Assembly (NCBI GenBank): GCA_016793465.1
Contig: JAEUJW010000015.1
Location: 7,418 to 71,417, forward strand
Origin: Myxococcales bacterium
Lineage (GTDB): Bacteria > Myxococcota > Polyangia > Nannocystales > Nannocystaceae
DNA length: 64,000 nucleotides
Direction: 5' to 3'
Both the position numbers and the translations under genes were made by a program. How positions within the stretch are numbered: position 1 is the stretch's first letter; each line of letters opens with the position of its first letter. This document shows positions 1-8,425 of this stretch, in pieces. The notes beneath the pieces were generated by a model that saw only the letters and a list, made by a program, of their open reading frames with translations, did no database searches and had not been told where the DNA came from.

Positions 1-429
1 ACACACGTCTTCCCCGGGCCAACGGCCGTCCGGGTTCGCGGTCATGATGTGGACGTCGAAGCCCGCGAGCTTCTGCTCGATCGTGTCGATGAAGCCCGGG
101 AAGCTCGCCAGGAGCTGGGTCTGCTCGGTCCCCATCGTGGGCAGGCGCGAGATCACGAACAGGATGTCGACCTTGCCCTGGCAGCCCGGCGGCTGACCCG
201 ACCCGAAGTCCATCACGGTCCCGACGTCATGGCGGATGTGGGTGCTCGAGCTGTCCGAGCTGCCGGCGGAGTTGTCCGCGGGGTTGCTGGACGACGCATC
301 GCCGCTCGTCGAGCTGCCGCTCGTCGTCTCCGACACGCTCGTGATCCCCGGCCCGGACGACCCGGGCGGGGTAGCGGTGTCCCCGCAGGCGGCGAGGGCG
401 AGAGCGGCGAGGACGAACGCGCGCGTCAC
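1..429 (-). CDS. Lipoprotein with vWA-like domain, N-terminal part (cut by window edge)
   Basis: The first 143 codons of a longer gene that runs off the left edge. Read from a GTG at 427-429 it begins MTRAFVLAALALAACGD, a short lipoprotein signal with an L-A-A-C lipobox, so the product is probably anchored in the envelope. A Ser/Thr/Gly/Asp linker follows (about residues 20-65), then a stretch resembling the start of a von Willebrand A domain (VDILFVISRLPTMG). In most relatives this position reads as a metal-binding DxSxS motif; here Asp and both Ser are replaced, so metal binding by the usual MIDAS is doubtful. A GGGGGAGG purine run lies about 13 nt upstream of the GTG. The ligand is unknown. 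Confidence 0.72.
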   Translation of the reverse strand, partial: MTRAFVLAALALAACGDTATPPGSSGPGITSVSETTSGSSTSGDASSSNPADNSAGSSDSSSTHIRHDVGTVMDFGSGQPPGCQGKVDILFVISRLPTMGTEQTQLLASFPGFIDTIEQKLAGFDVHIMTANPDGRWPGEDVC

Positions 430-470
430 CCGGGGCAGCGTAGACCTCCCCCGGACCGCTGTCACCCCAG

Positions 471-2756
471 TTAGCCGGCACGCGCGACCTGGCCTTTAAG
501 GTCGCCCGGCGAGCCGCCGTGACGCCAGCGCCGGAGCAGAGCGGTGATGGCGAGCAGCGCGAGCCACTCGTCGTATGGCCACAATGGGCCCTGCTTGTCG
601 CGGGTGGTCGGCCACGACGTACCGGCGGGGAGCGGGACGAACGTGACGTCGGGCGGCGGGAGGCCGAGGCGCGCGCGCAGGTCGGCGGGGAGTTGGGCGT
701 GGGGCTCCTGGCGGCAATCGAAGGTCTGCAGCGGTGTATCGACAGCGTCGACCTCGAAACGGGCCAGGCGATCGGGCAGGACGTCCTCCGCGGGCGGGCG
801 GATGCTCGCCTCGCGTTTGATGAAGTCGACCTGCAGCGGGGTGCGGCCGCCGTGGTCGCGGGCGAACTGGCGGCAGATGGCGCGGGCATACCAGAGCCGA
901 TGGTTCTTGCCGCGAAGGGTGTTTGCGTAGAGCTTGTTGCGGCGCGAGTTCCACACGACGAACGGATGCGGCAGGTGGCTGATGTTCACGTGTTCGCCGC
1001 TGTCGGCGTCGACGACCCGGGTGATCAGGGCGGCGTTGTCGCGGCCGCCGCCGCCCGCGAACATCTCCCAGTATTGGTACATGCCGGAGACGCGCAGCCA
1101 CCAGATGGTCGGGCGGCGCAGCGCCCGGCGCAGCTCGTCGAGCTTCGGCCAGTTCGGCACGCTGTTCACGGCGAGCGCCGTCAGGTGGACGGCGCACAGC
1201 GAGCCGACGAGCAGGCGGCCGAGCGGGCCGTACGCCCAGGGCCCGTGCGAGATATCCTCGCGGACAGGTCGCGTACGCAGGCCCAGGATCAGCAGTAGGA
1301 CGGCCGCGGCGAGCACGACCCAGCGCCACGTCCATGTCGGGGCGTCGGCGACGTCGGCCGCGGCGCCGATGAACAGGACGGCGGCGATGCTTGCAAGGAC
1401 CGACGCGGGCAGGGCGGCGCCGTCGTGGTGGAGGTGCGGAAGGGTCGGGTCCTCGCAGAGGATCGCAGGGCGGCCGCGCAGGCGGGCGACGAGGCCGGCG
1501 ATCTCCTCACCGCGGAACAACGCGAGGGTCAGGGTCAGCGTCGCCAGCGGGAACGCGCCGACGTTGAGGGTGAGCACCAGGCCGGCAGTGAACAGCAAGG
1601 CGCCGGTCAGCCAGACGCGACGTCCGAGCAGCCACGGATCGAGGACGGTCAGCATGCGGGTGCGGAAGATCGCGAGGATGACGACCAGGATCCATGTGAT
1701 CCACCAGCCGAGCGCGACCAGGGCGGACGCGTCGAGATCCCGTCGCGGGTGATGATCGGCGAAGGCCGTGATCACGAGTAGTGCGGAAGCGCCGAACGCG
1801 GGCCACAGCCAGTGTGCGGCGCGGGGTGTTGGCAGGCGCTCGCGGGCGGCGAATCGGAGGATCAGGCCGAGGGTGACCAGCGGGAACAGGGTCTCCCATG
1901 CGCGCACGGACCAGCTGGCCCACGCTGTCGCGTCGACCCCGAGCCATAGGACGAGCGGGCGGCCGTCGAAGCGGGCCCAGTCGCACTGCAGCACATAAAA
2001 CAGGGCGGTGCCGTCCCACCACTGCTTGCCGTCCTTGTTGAGGCCGTTGAGGCCGTAGGCGACGGTGAGCTGGGCGATCACGAGGAGCCGCGGCCAGGCG
2101 GGGATCCGTCGGTAGATCGCCGCGAGGGTCGGGGTGCCAGCGCCGTCGCCCGGGCCACCGGGCTGCGAGAGGCGGCCGCTCCGGCGCAGCGACCGGCAGC
2201 GCAGCCAGTTGTCGAGGCTGTAGGCGTGGCCGCAGCGCGACATGGCGAGCAGGACGAACCCCGAGCAATAGATCTGCTCGCCGGCGACCCACAGCGCGTC
2301 GCGGCGGAGCAGGCCGATGTAGAGGACAACCACGATCCATGCACACGCGCGCGTGCGCAGGCCGAGAAGCAGGCCGACCAGCGCGAGCATCAGCGCGGTG
2401 GTCCACACGGCGACGACCGCGGGCGTGTCCCAGAAGTGCAGCGGGGTCGCGTAGCCGGCGGTGAGGTAGTACCAGGCCGCGACGGCGTCGAACCCGTCCT
2501 GGAGGCCCGCGAGCGAGCCGGCGGTCATGTATTCGCGGGCTCCGTCGCGCAGGAAAATGCCCTCGTCGCTAAACCACCACGTCGCGTCGACGACGGGCTC
2601 GAGCACGCCGACGATCGCCACCGCGGTGAAGGCTATGCGCAGCGCGCCGAGGGCGCGCGGGTCCTCGGCGCGGAGGAAGGCGCGGCGCAGCAGCTCGCGG
2701 TGGACGACAGTGAGTGCGAGCACCAACGCGAGGAACACACCGACGATCCCGGTCAT
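471..2756 (-). CDS. HTTM-domain integral membrane protein
   Basis: A 761-residue polytopic membrane protein. The N-terminal half has the pattern of the HTTM family (membrane region related to vitamin K-dependent gamma-carboxylase): an early RIAFTAVAIVGVLEPVV helix, the segment WWFSDEGIFLRDGARE, and then repeated hydrophobic helices to about residue 500. The last 200 residues are soluble and mixed alpha/beta. Bacterial HTTM proteins are of unknown substrate, and no carboxylase activity is claimed. The ATG at 2754-2756 is the only good start. The stop lies 41 bp from the start of the neighbouring lipoprotein gene on the same strand, so the two could be co-transcribed. Confidence 0.78.
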   Translation of the reverse strand: MTGIVGVFLALVLALTVVHRELLRRAFLRAEDPRALGALRIAFTAVAIVGVLEPVVDATWWFSDEGIFLRDGAREYMTAGSLAGLQDGFDAVAAWYYLTAGYATPLHFWDTPAVVAVWTTALMLALVGLLLGLRTRACAWIVVVLYIGLLRRDALWVAGEQIYCSGFVLLAMSRCGHAYSLDNWLRCRSLRRSGRLSQPGGPGDGAGTPTLAAIYRRIPAWPRLLVIAQLTVAYGLNGLNKDGKQWWDGTALFYVLQCDWARFDGRPLVLWLGVDATAWASWSVRAWETLFPLVTLGLILRFAARERLPTPRAAHWLWPAFGASALLVITAFADHHPRRDLDASALVALGWWITWILVVILAIFRTRMLTVLDPWLLGRRVWLTGALLFTAGLVLTLNVGAFPLATLTLTLALFRGEEIAGLVARLRGRPAILCEDPTLPHLHHDGAALPASVLASIAAVLFIGAAADVADAPTWTWRWVVLAAAVLLLILGLRTRPVREDISHGPWAYGPLGRLLVGSLCAVHLTALAVNSVPNWPKLDELRRALRRPTIWWLRVSGMYQYWEMFAGGGGRDNAALITRVVDADSGEHVNISHLPHPFVVWNSRRNKLYANTLRGKNHRLWYARAICRQFARDHGGRTPLQVDFIKREASIRPPAEDVLPDRLARFEVDAVDTPLQTFDCRQEPHAQLPADLRARLGLPPPDVTFVPLPAGTSWPTTRDKQGPLWPYDEWLALLAITALLRRWRHGGSPGDLKGQVARAG

Positions 2757-3323
2757 GGGCGGCCTTCAGCTCGCGCTGGAGCGTCGCAGGGCATCGCGCC
2801 CACGATACGCCTGTGGCAGAATCGCGGGCAACCGTCGCGGATCAGGGCGTCTGCAGCCTGACCCCGCCAACGCCGATCCGTCGCTCACGCCAGACGCCAT
2901 ACGCGCCCGCTTTCGTCGGGCCAGCGAGATCGAGGGGTGCCTCGTTGAGCTCGACGTTGACGGCCAGGATGAGTGACTCGCGGCGACGTTCAGGCGGTTT
3001 CCCGCCTACTCCTGCCTATTTCCTGCCTACTTCCTACCAATTTCCAGCCCGCTTCCCGCCACGTTCCACGCAGGCGATGGCGCGGATCGCCACGACGCGG
3101 TCGGTCGCGTCGGCGTGGTCCACCATCGCCGCCCACACACTGGGTGCGCGCCGACGTCCAGGCCGGCTCCGTCGTCGGGCTACGCGCGGGTTCCATGATC
3201 CGCCACGCTTCATCCACGCTCACCCACGAATTTTCCAGCGAGTTCCAGCTCTCACCCACCTGTCCACCCACAGGATCGGCGGCCGTGATGCGCGGGAGCG
3301 TGCACCATCGGCAGTTCGTCGGC
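2757..3323. other. Non-coding stretch before the satellite array
   Basis: No convincing gene. Short open frames exist on both strands but have no ribosome site and no recognisable protein signature. It contains a small run of degenerate 11-bp repeats (2998-3070, listed separately). It then grades into the long array that begins near 3324. Confidence 0.5.
2998..3070. repeat. Degenerate 11-bp direct repeats (TTCCnGCCyay)
   Basis: Six to seven imperfect copies of an about 11-bp unit of the form TTCC-(T/A/C)-GCC-(T/C)-A-(C/T) follow one another, for example TTTCCTGCCTAC and TTCCTACCAA. The block is pyrimidine-rich on the plus strand and poorer in G+C than its surroundings. It lies about 250 bp before the long array at 3324. 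No function can be read from it. Confidence 0.55.
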
Positions 3324-5520
3324 CGTGATCGTCGAATGGCCGTCGAGCGCGTTGTCGCCAGGGATCGTCGGGCTGTCGCCGCGCTGTCGCCGAGGTCGTC
3401 GGGCTGTCGGCGGGGCTGTCGACCGCGCTGTCGCCGGAGGTGTCGAGCGCACCGTCGGCGGGTCGTCGGGCTGCCGGCGGGGCTGTCGACCGCGCTGTCG
3501 CCGGAGGTGTCGAGCGCACCGTCGGCGGGGTCGTCGGGCTGTCGGCGGAGCTGTCGACCACGCTGTCGCCGGTGATTGTCGGGCTGTCGGCGGGGCTGTC
3601 GAGCGCGCTGTCGCCGGGGTCGTCGGGCCGTCGGCGGAGTTGTCGTCGGGGTCGTCGGGGCTGTCGACCGCGCTGTCGCCGGGGTCGTCGGGTTGTCGGC
3701 GGGGCTGTCGAGCGCGCTGTCGCCGGGGGCGTCAGGCTGTCGAGCGCGCTGTCGCCGGGGGCGTCAGGCTGTCGGTCGCGCTGTCTTCGGTGATCGTCGG
3801 ACTGTCGGCGGGGCTGTCGACCGCGCTGTCGCTGGTGATCGTCGGGCTGTCGGCGGGGCTGTCGACCGCGCTGTCGCCGGTGATCGTCGGACTGTCGCCG
3901 GGGCTGTCGACCGCGCTGTCGCCGGGGCTTTCGAGCGCGCTGTCGCCGGTGATCGTCGGGCTGTCGCCGGGGCTTTCGAGCGCGCTGTCGCCGGGGTCGT
4001 CGGGTTGTCGGCGGGGCTTTCGAGCGCGCTGTCGCCGGGGTCGTCGGGTTGTCGGCTGGGCTGTCGAGCGCGCTGTCGCCGGGATCGTCGGGCTGTCGGC
4101 GGAGCTGTCGAGCGCGCTGTCGCCGGGGTCGTTGGGTTGTCGGTCGGGCTGTCGAGCGCGCTGTCGTCGGGATCGTCGGGCTGTCGGCGGAGCTGTCGAG
4201 CGCGCTGTCGGCGGAGCTGTCGAGCGCTGTCGCGGGTGATCGTCGGGCTGTCGAGCGCGCTGTCGCCGGGGCGTCGGGCGCGCTGTCGCCGGGGCGTCGG
4301 GCGCGCTGTCGCCGGTGATCGTCGGGCTGTCGGCGGGGCGTCGAGCGCGCTGTCGCCAGGGTGTCGGGCCGTCGGCGGGGCTGTCGAGCGCGCTGGCGCC
4401 GGGGGCGTCGGGCTGTCGGCTTGGCTGTCGAGCGCGCTGTCGCCGGTGATCGTCGGGCTGTCGGCGGGGCTGTCGAGCGCGCTGTCGCCGGGGTCGTCGG
4501 GTTGTCGGCTTGGCTGTCGAGCGCGCTGTCGCCGGTGATCGTCGGGCTGTCGGCGGGGCTGTCGGCGGGGCTGTCGAGCGCGCTGTCGCCGGGATCGTCG
4601 GGCTGTCGCCGGAGCTGTCGAGCGCGCTGTCGCCGGAGCTGTCGAGCGCGCTGTCGCCGGAGCTGTCGAGCGCGCTGTCGCCGGAGCTGTCGAGCGCGCT
4701 GTTGCCGGTGATCGTCGGCTGTCGCCGGGGCTGCCGAGCGCGCTGTTGCCGGGGTGGTCGGGCTGTCGGCGGGGCTGTCGACCGCGCTGTCGCCGGGGTC
4801 GTCGGGCTGTCGCCGGTGCTGTCGAGCGCGCTGTCGCCGGAGCTGTCGAGCGCGCTGTTGCCGGGGTCGTCGGGCTGTCGGCGGGGCTGTCGACCGCGCT
4901 GTCGCCGGGGTTGTCGGGGCTGTCGACCGCGCTGTCGCCGGTGATCGTCGCGTTGTGGGCGGGGCTGTCGAGCGCGCTGTCGCCGGGGTCGTCGGGCTGT
5001 TGCCGGAGCTGTCGAGCGCGCTGTCGCCGGAGCTGTCGAGCGCGCTTTCGCCGGTGATCGTCGGGCTGTCGGCGGGGCTGTCGAGCGCGCTGTCGGAGCT
5101 GTCGAGCGCGCTGCTGCTGGGGTCGCCGGCTGTCGCCGCGAGCGCGCTGCCGGCGGGCTGTCGAGCGCGCTGCCGCTGCGGTCGTCGGGCTGTCGCCGAG
5201 GCTGTCGAGCGCGCTGTCGCCGGTGATCGTCGGGCTGTCGCCGGAGCTGTCGGCCGGGCTGCCGAGCGTGCTGTCGGGTTGTCGGCCGGGCTGTCGAGCG
5301 TGCTGTCGCCGAGGCTGTCGGGTTGTCGGCCGGACTGTCGAGCGTGCTGTCGCCGGGGCTGTCGGGTTGTCGGCCGGGCTGTCGAGTGTGCTGTTGCCGG
5401 AGCTGTTGAACGGGGTGTTGGGGTTGTTGGCGGTGTTGTCGAGCGTGCTGTCGCCGGTGTCGTCAGGCTGTCGAGCGCGCTGTCGTCGGGGTCGTCGGGT
5501 CCGTCGGGTCCGGTGTCGTC
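3324..5520. repeat. 2.2-kb GC-rich satellite-like tandem array (12-bp blocks, 44/45-bp higher-order unit)
   Basis: The whole stretch is built from variants of a 12-bp block CTGTCGnnnGnG. The commonest order is CTGTCGGCGGGG, CTGTCGAGCGCG, CTGTCGCCGGGG followed by an 8-9 bp spacer (TCGTCGGG or ATCGTCGGG), giving units of 44 or 45 bp repeated several dozen times, with local 12- and 24-bp expansions (for example near 4605-4700, where CTGTCGCCGGAG/CTGTCGAGCGCG alternates). The plus strand is G+T rich and almost free of A. Because units of 44 and 45 bp are mixed, no reading frame is kept through the array. Long open frames appear on both strands only because the unit has few stop codons, so I treat it as non-coding DNA. 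The right end lies 58 bp before a DNA-binding-type gene. Confidence 0.9.
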
Positions 5521-5578
5521 GAACTCGCGCGTCTACGTCATGCTTGACCGCCACGTCGTGGGTCCGTAGCGTGGTGAC

Positions 5579-6610
5579 ATGGGCACTCGTCGGTGGTTCG
5601 GAGAGTTGGAGGCATGGCTGCGGAAGTCGGGCATGACCAGGGATGAGCTGGCGAAGCGCTCGAGCCTGTGTGCGCCCGATGTGATCGCGCTGTTCCAGCA
5701 AGATGAGCCGAACCCGACGCTCGAGGTCTACCTCAACCTCGTGCAGCAAGCGGGGGCGCGCTTCAACGGCGTGGAGACCAATGAGCCTCTCGCGCTCATC
5801 AGGCGCATCAAGGAGATCATGGCCCGCGAGAACATCTCCAACGTCTCGGCGCTCTCGCGGGTCGCTGGCGTCCACCGATCGACGCTCAGCACGCTGCTCA
5901 ACGCCGCCGCCCCGAACCCCACGCTGGACGTGTTCGACAAGCTGGTCCACGCCCTGGGCGGTGAGCAGGACTTCGTACTCGTCAGCTACAGCGACAAGGC
6001 CGAAGCCAAGGTCATCGCCGCCGGTGCGGAGGAGGTGAAGACCATCCGCCAGGATGCCGCGGGCCGGCATCTTCACGCCGTCCCTGGGCCGGTGCGCGGG
6101 GCATCACCGGCGGACCCGTGGCAGCAGTTCCGCGAAGCGCAGGCCGAGCGCACAGCGGCCGAGGAGCGGGAGAAGAAGGCCCAGGCCAAGCTGGCCGAGG
6201 TGAACAAGCGGGTCGCCGAGCTCCACGCGAAGAATGTCGCCCTCGAGAAGGAGAGCGCGGACCAGCAGGCCGAGATCGTCCGGCAGACACAGATCAACAG
6301 GACGCTCGAGCGGCTCCGTGCCGAGGATCTTGCCGAGCGGGCGAAGCAGGACGAGGAACTCCTCAAGCTCCGGGCCGGGGCTGCCCGCATGACCGATCTG
6401 AATCAGAAACTGCGCGACGATCAGTCGAAACTCGTCGCGGAGATCCGCGAGCTACAGGCCGAGGCGGCCTCCCGGCGCGAAGAGATTCGCAAGCTCCGCG
6501 CCGAGGGCCCGCCCCCCAAGCCGTACTGGAGTGCCGGCAAGATCGCGGCTGCGGTCTCGTTTGTAGCTGCGGCCGGCGCGGCCGGGTACGCGTTGGGCAA
6601 CCGGAAGTAA
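5579..6610 (+). CDS. Double-HTH, coiled-coil, C-terminally membrane-anchored protein
   Basis: 343 residues in three parts. Residues 10-60 and 74-128 are two similar XRE-like helix-turn-helix bundles, each ending in an NPTLEVY or NPTLDVF segment, so they look like an internal duplication. Residues about 175-310 are a long charged coiled coil rich in Glu, Lys, Arg and Ala. The last 25 residues hold one hydrophobic helix (IAAAVSFVAAAGAAGYAL) ending GNRK, which fits a tail anchor with the bulk of the protein in the cytoplasm. The layout suggests a DNA-binding protein tethered to the inner membrane. It starts 58 bp after the satellite array. No strong ribosome site is seen. The double-HTH call is from sequence pattern, and the DNA target is unknown. 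Confidence 0.75.
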   Translation: MGTRRWFGELEAWLRKSGMTRDELAKRSSLCAPDVIALFQQDEPNPTLEVYLNLVQQAGARFNGVETNEPLALIRRIKEIMARENISNVSALSRVAGVHRSTLSTLLNAAAPNPTLDVFDKLVHALGGEQDFVLVSYSDKAEAKVIAAGAEEVKTIRQDAAGRHLHAVPGPVRGASPADPWQQFREAQAERTAAEEREKKAQAKLAEVNKRVAELHAKNVALEKESADQQAEIVRQTQINRTLERLRAEDLAERAKQDEELLKLRAGAARMTDLNQKLRDDQSKLVAEIRELQAEAASRREEIRKLRAEGPPPKPYWSAGKIAAAVSFVAAAGAAGYALGNRK

Positions 6611-6641
6611 CGCCGCGAGCGGTGAGGTGAAGCGCGTCGAG

Positions 6642-6657
6642 CTGTGTCGGCACACAG
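6642..6657. repeat. Hairpin with CGGC loop, copy 1
   Basis: CTGTGT-CGGC-ACACAG: a perfect 6-bp stem with a CGGC loop, 31 bp after the stop of the upstream gene. A second hairpin with the same loop and core lies 62 bp downstream. Confidence 0.6.
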
Positions 6658-6703
6658 GGCCGTGCCCGACTCGACTCCCTGCCTGGCGAACAACTCGTTC
6701 CGA

Positions 6704-6719
6704 CGGTGTCGGCACACCG
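6704..6719. repeat. Hairpin with CGGC loop, copy 2
   Basis: CGGTGT-CGGC-ACACCG: a perfect 6-bp stem. It shares the GTGTCGGCACAC core with copy 1, but the outer pairs differ and still match. The pair lies between the coiled-coil gene and the HINT lipoprotein gene and may act as transcript end, leader structure or protein site. Confidence 0.6.
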
Positions 6720-6788
6720 AATGCGACGACGTCGCTTGCAGCCGGGCCCGGCTTCCCATGCCCCGCGCCCCGTGGTATCCCTGGTGCG

Positions 6789-7706
6789 ATGTGGCGTCGA
6801 GACGTCGTGGTCGCCTTGGGCACGGTCCTCGTCGGGTCGCCGCTCGCGTCCTGCGCCTGCGTCTGCGCCGACACGCCAATCCGCACGCCGCGCGGCCTGC
6901 GTCGCCTGGGCGACCTGTTCGTCGGCGATGAGGTGTTCGCCTGCGACGTCGCCACGGGCGAAGCACGCGTGCGGACGATCGTCGCTCGCCGCTCGGCCCG
7001 CCGCGAGTGTGTGCGGCTCATGCACCGCACCGGCGAGCTGGTGTGCACGCCCGACCACCCGCTGTACGCCCCGGAGACCTCCGCGTACGAGCCCGCCGCG
7101 CGCTGGGTCGACGGAGCACGCCGGACCCTGCTTGTCGCCGACGCGGGGTCCGCGGCCGCAGCGCCGGTCCTGGACGTCGCCGCGTACGCGGGCCTGCGCG
7201 AGGTCGTGGACATCACTGTCGATGGCGCGCCGCACAACTTCATCGCTGGCGGCGTCGTAGTCCACAACAAGTCGTTCGTCACCGAGGCCAGCGGCGAGAT
7301 CGACGGCCCCGAGTTTGAGCTCACGCTCGACAATCCGGTCCGTCGCTTCGAGATCCGCGCCTGCATCAAGGGACAGGAGCCGAGCGGGGCGGAGTACGGA
7401 TCGAGCATGGGCATCACGATCATGTCCGTGGCCCAGATCGCCTCCGGAGCCGACGAGATGCGCTACGCCGCGTACCTCGAGAGCGAGAGCGACGCCGAGG
7501 TCGTCGACCGCGCCGCCGGCCTCGACGTCTACGTCTACATCGAGAATATCGCGGGGATGTGCGCGACCCCCCGGGCCATCGTGTTCGAGCGGCTCGACAC
7601 GGTCCCAGACGGCAAAATCCTCGTCTCCTGGCGCATCGGCGCCTCCACCGAGCCCCCGCAAGGGACCACCATCGATGACACCGTCGATCTCGAAGTCCGC
7701 GAGTAG
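6789..7706 (+). CDS. Lipoprotein with a HINT (intein/hedgehog-type autoprocessing) domain
   Basis: I place the start at the ATG at 6789, which gives MWRRDVVVALGTVLVGSPLASC, a clean lipoprotein signal with L-A-S-C lipobox (305 residues). Directly after it comes a HINT domain (about residues 23-158): an N-terminal Cys followed by DTPIRTPRGLRRLGDLFVGD, the block-B-like CTPDHPLY (T-x-x-H), and the terminal block PHNFIAGGVVVHNKS. HINT domains cleave or splice their own backbone; the Cys and the final His-Asn are the residues that matter. The residue after HN is Lys, not Cys, Ser or Thr, which in bacterial intein-like domains goes with cleavage rather than splicing. The remaining 150 residues are a soluble beta-rich domain with no recognised family. 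It overlaps the next gene by 32 bp. Confidence 0.8.
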   Translation: MWRRDVVVALGTVLVGSPLASCACVCADTPIRTPRGLRRLGDLFVGDEVFACDVATGEARVRTIVARRSARRECVRLMHRTGELVCTPDHPLYAPETSAYEPAARWVDGARRTLLVADAGSAAAAPVLDVAAYAGLREVVDITVDGAPHNFIAGGVVVHNKSFVTEASGEIDGPEFELTLDNPVRRFEIRACIKGQEPSGAEYGSSMGITIMSVAQIASGADEMRYAAYLESESDAEVVDRAAGLDVYVYIENIAGMCATPRAIVFERLDTVPDGKILVSWRIGASTEPPQGTTIDDTVDLEVRE

Positions 7707-8274
7707 CGCCCTGGCTCTGGCCCTCATCGCGCCCGGCTGCGGCTACGGCGATTGTAGCGACGACGTCACGATCCTCCCCTTCAAGCCGTCCGGTCCCGGG
7801 ACGGTCGCGGTCCACGTCCACGGCTCGACCCCAGCGCGCACCGCCTACGTCGCCGCCTCGTGGTTCGGCACGGCGATCAACCGCGGCACAGAGCCGTGCC
7901 GGATCGCCGTCTACGAGCACGCGCTCGAGCCGGACCCCGCGACGATCCCCGTCCTGACGCGCAATCAGCCCGCCCCGCTGATGGCGGGAGAAGGCCGGCG
8001 GGTGTTCGAGAGCCTGCTCCCCGGCGTCCGCGACGGCCACACGCTCGTGCGCGAGCTCGAGGAGGGCAACGCGCTCGGCGACGACTTCAACTTCGGCGAC
8101 TACCTCGAGCCGGATGACGACCCCGACCTCAACCACATCGATGTCTGGCTGACGGTCGCCACCTGCGAGGCGCCGGACATTGAGGTCAACCTCGAGATCC
8201 GCCGCGAGCTTTGCCCCGCACGCGCCCGTGGCGAGATCGCGGCGGACGTGTGGTGGTCCGCGGAGACCCCGTAG
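7675..8274 (+). CDS. Putative small lipoprotein of unknown function
   Basis: 199 residues from an ATG inside the 3' end of the HINT gene (32-bp overlap, different frame), so the two are probably translated together. The start MTPSISKSASSALALALIAPGC is a weak lipoprotein signal. The mature part has four Cys (in CGYGDC, TCEAP and ELCPA) and an Asp/Glu-rich middle, and is acidic overall. No domain is recognised. Pairing with a HINT lipoprotein suggests a shared envelope role. Confidence 0.6.
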   Translation: MTPSISKSASSALALALIAPGCGYGDCSDDVTILPFKPSGPGTVAVHVHGSTPARTAYVAASWFGTAINRGTEPCRIAVYEHALEPDPATIPVLTRNQPAPLMAGEGRRVFESLLPGVRDGHTLVRELEEGNALGDDFNFGDYLEPDDDPDLNHIDVWLTVATCEAPDIEVNLEIRRELCPARARGEIAADVWWSAETP

Positions 8275-8425
8275 CTGCCGGCTGCACCCCCGTGACCATC
8301 GCCCATGGTGCGGATGTGCCGGGCGAAGTCGTCGGCCGTGGGCGAACGGTCGTGGCGAGGCAAATTGACTCGTCCACGGCCCTCGGGGTGCCGTGGACAG
8401 ACCGGAGACGCCAAGCACCGAAAGG

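Noticed and set aside
3324..5520. CRISPR array
   Set aside because: The repeats are contiguous blocks without unique spacers, and no cas gene is nearby.
3325..5569. Several 200-320-codon plus-strand open frames in the array
   Set aside because: All three frames are open over long parts with the same repeated motif in shifted form, so no single frame is favoured. This is what a stop-poor tandem repeat gives by chance.
3764..6076. 770-codon open frame on the minus strand through the array (Asp/Ser/Ala/Leu repeats)
   Set aside because: It runs across the real plus-strand gene at 5579, changes repeat register repeatedly because units are 44 or 45 bp, and has no start signal. It is open only because the unit lacks stop codons.
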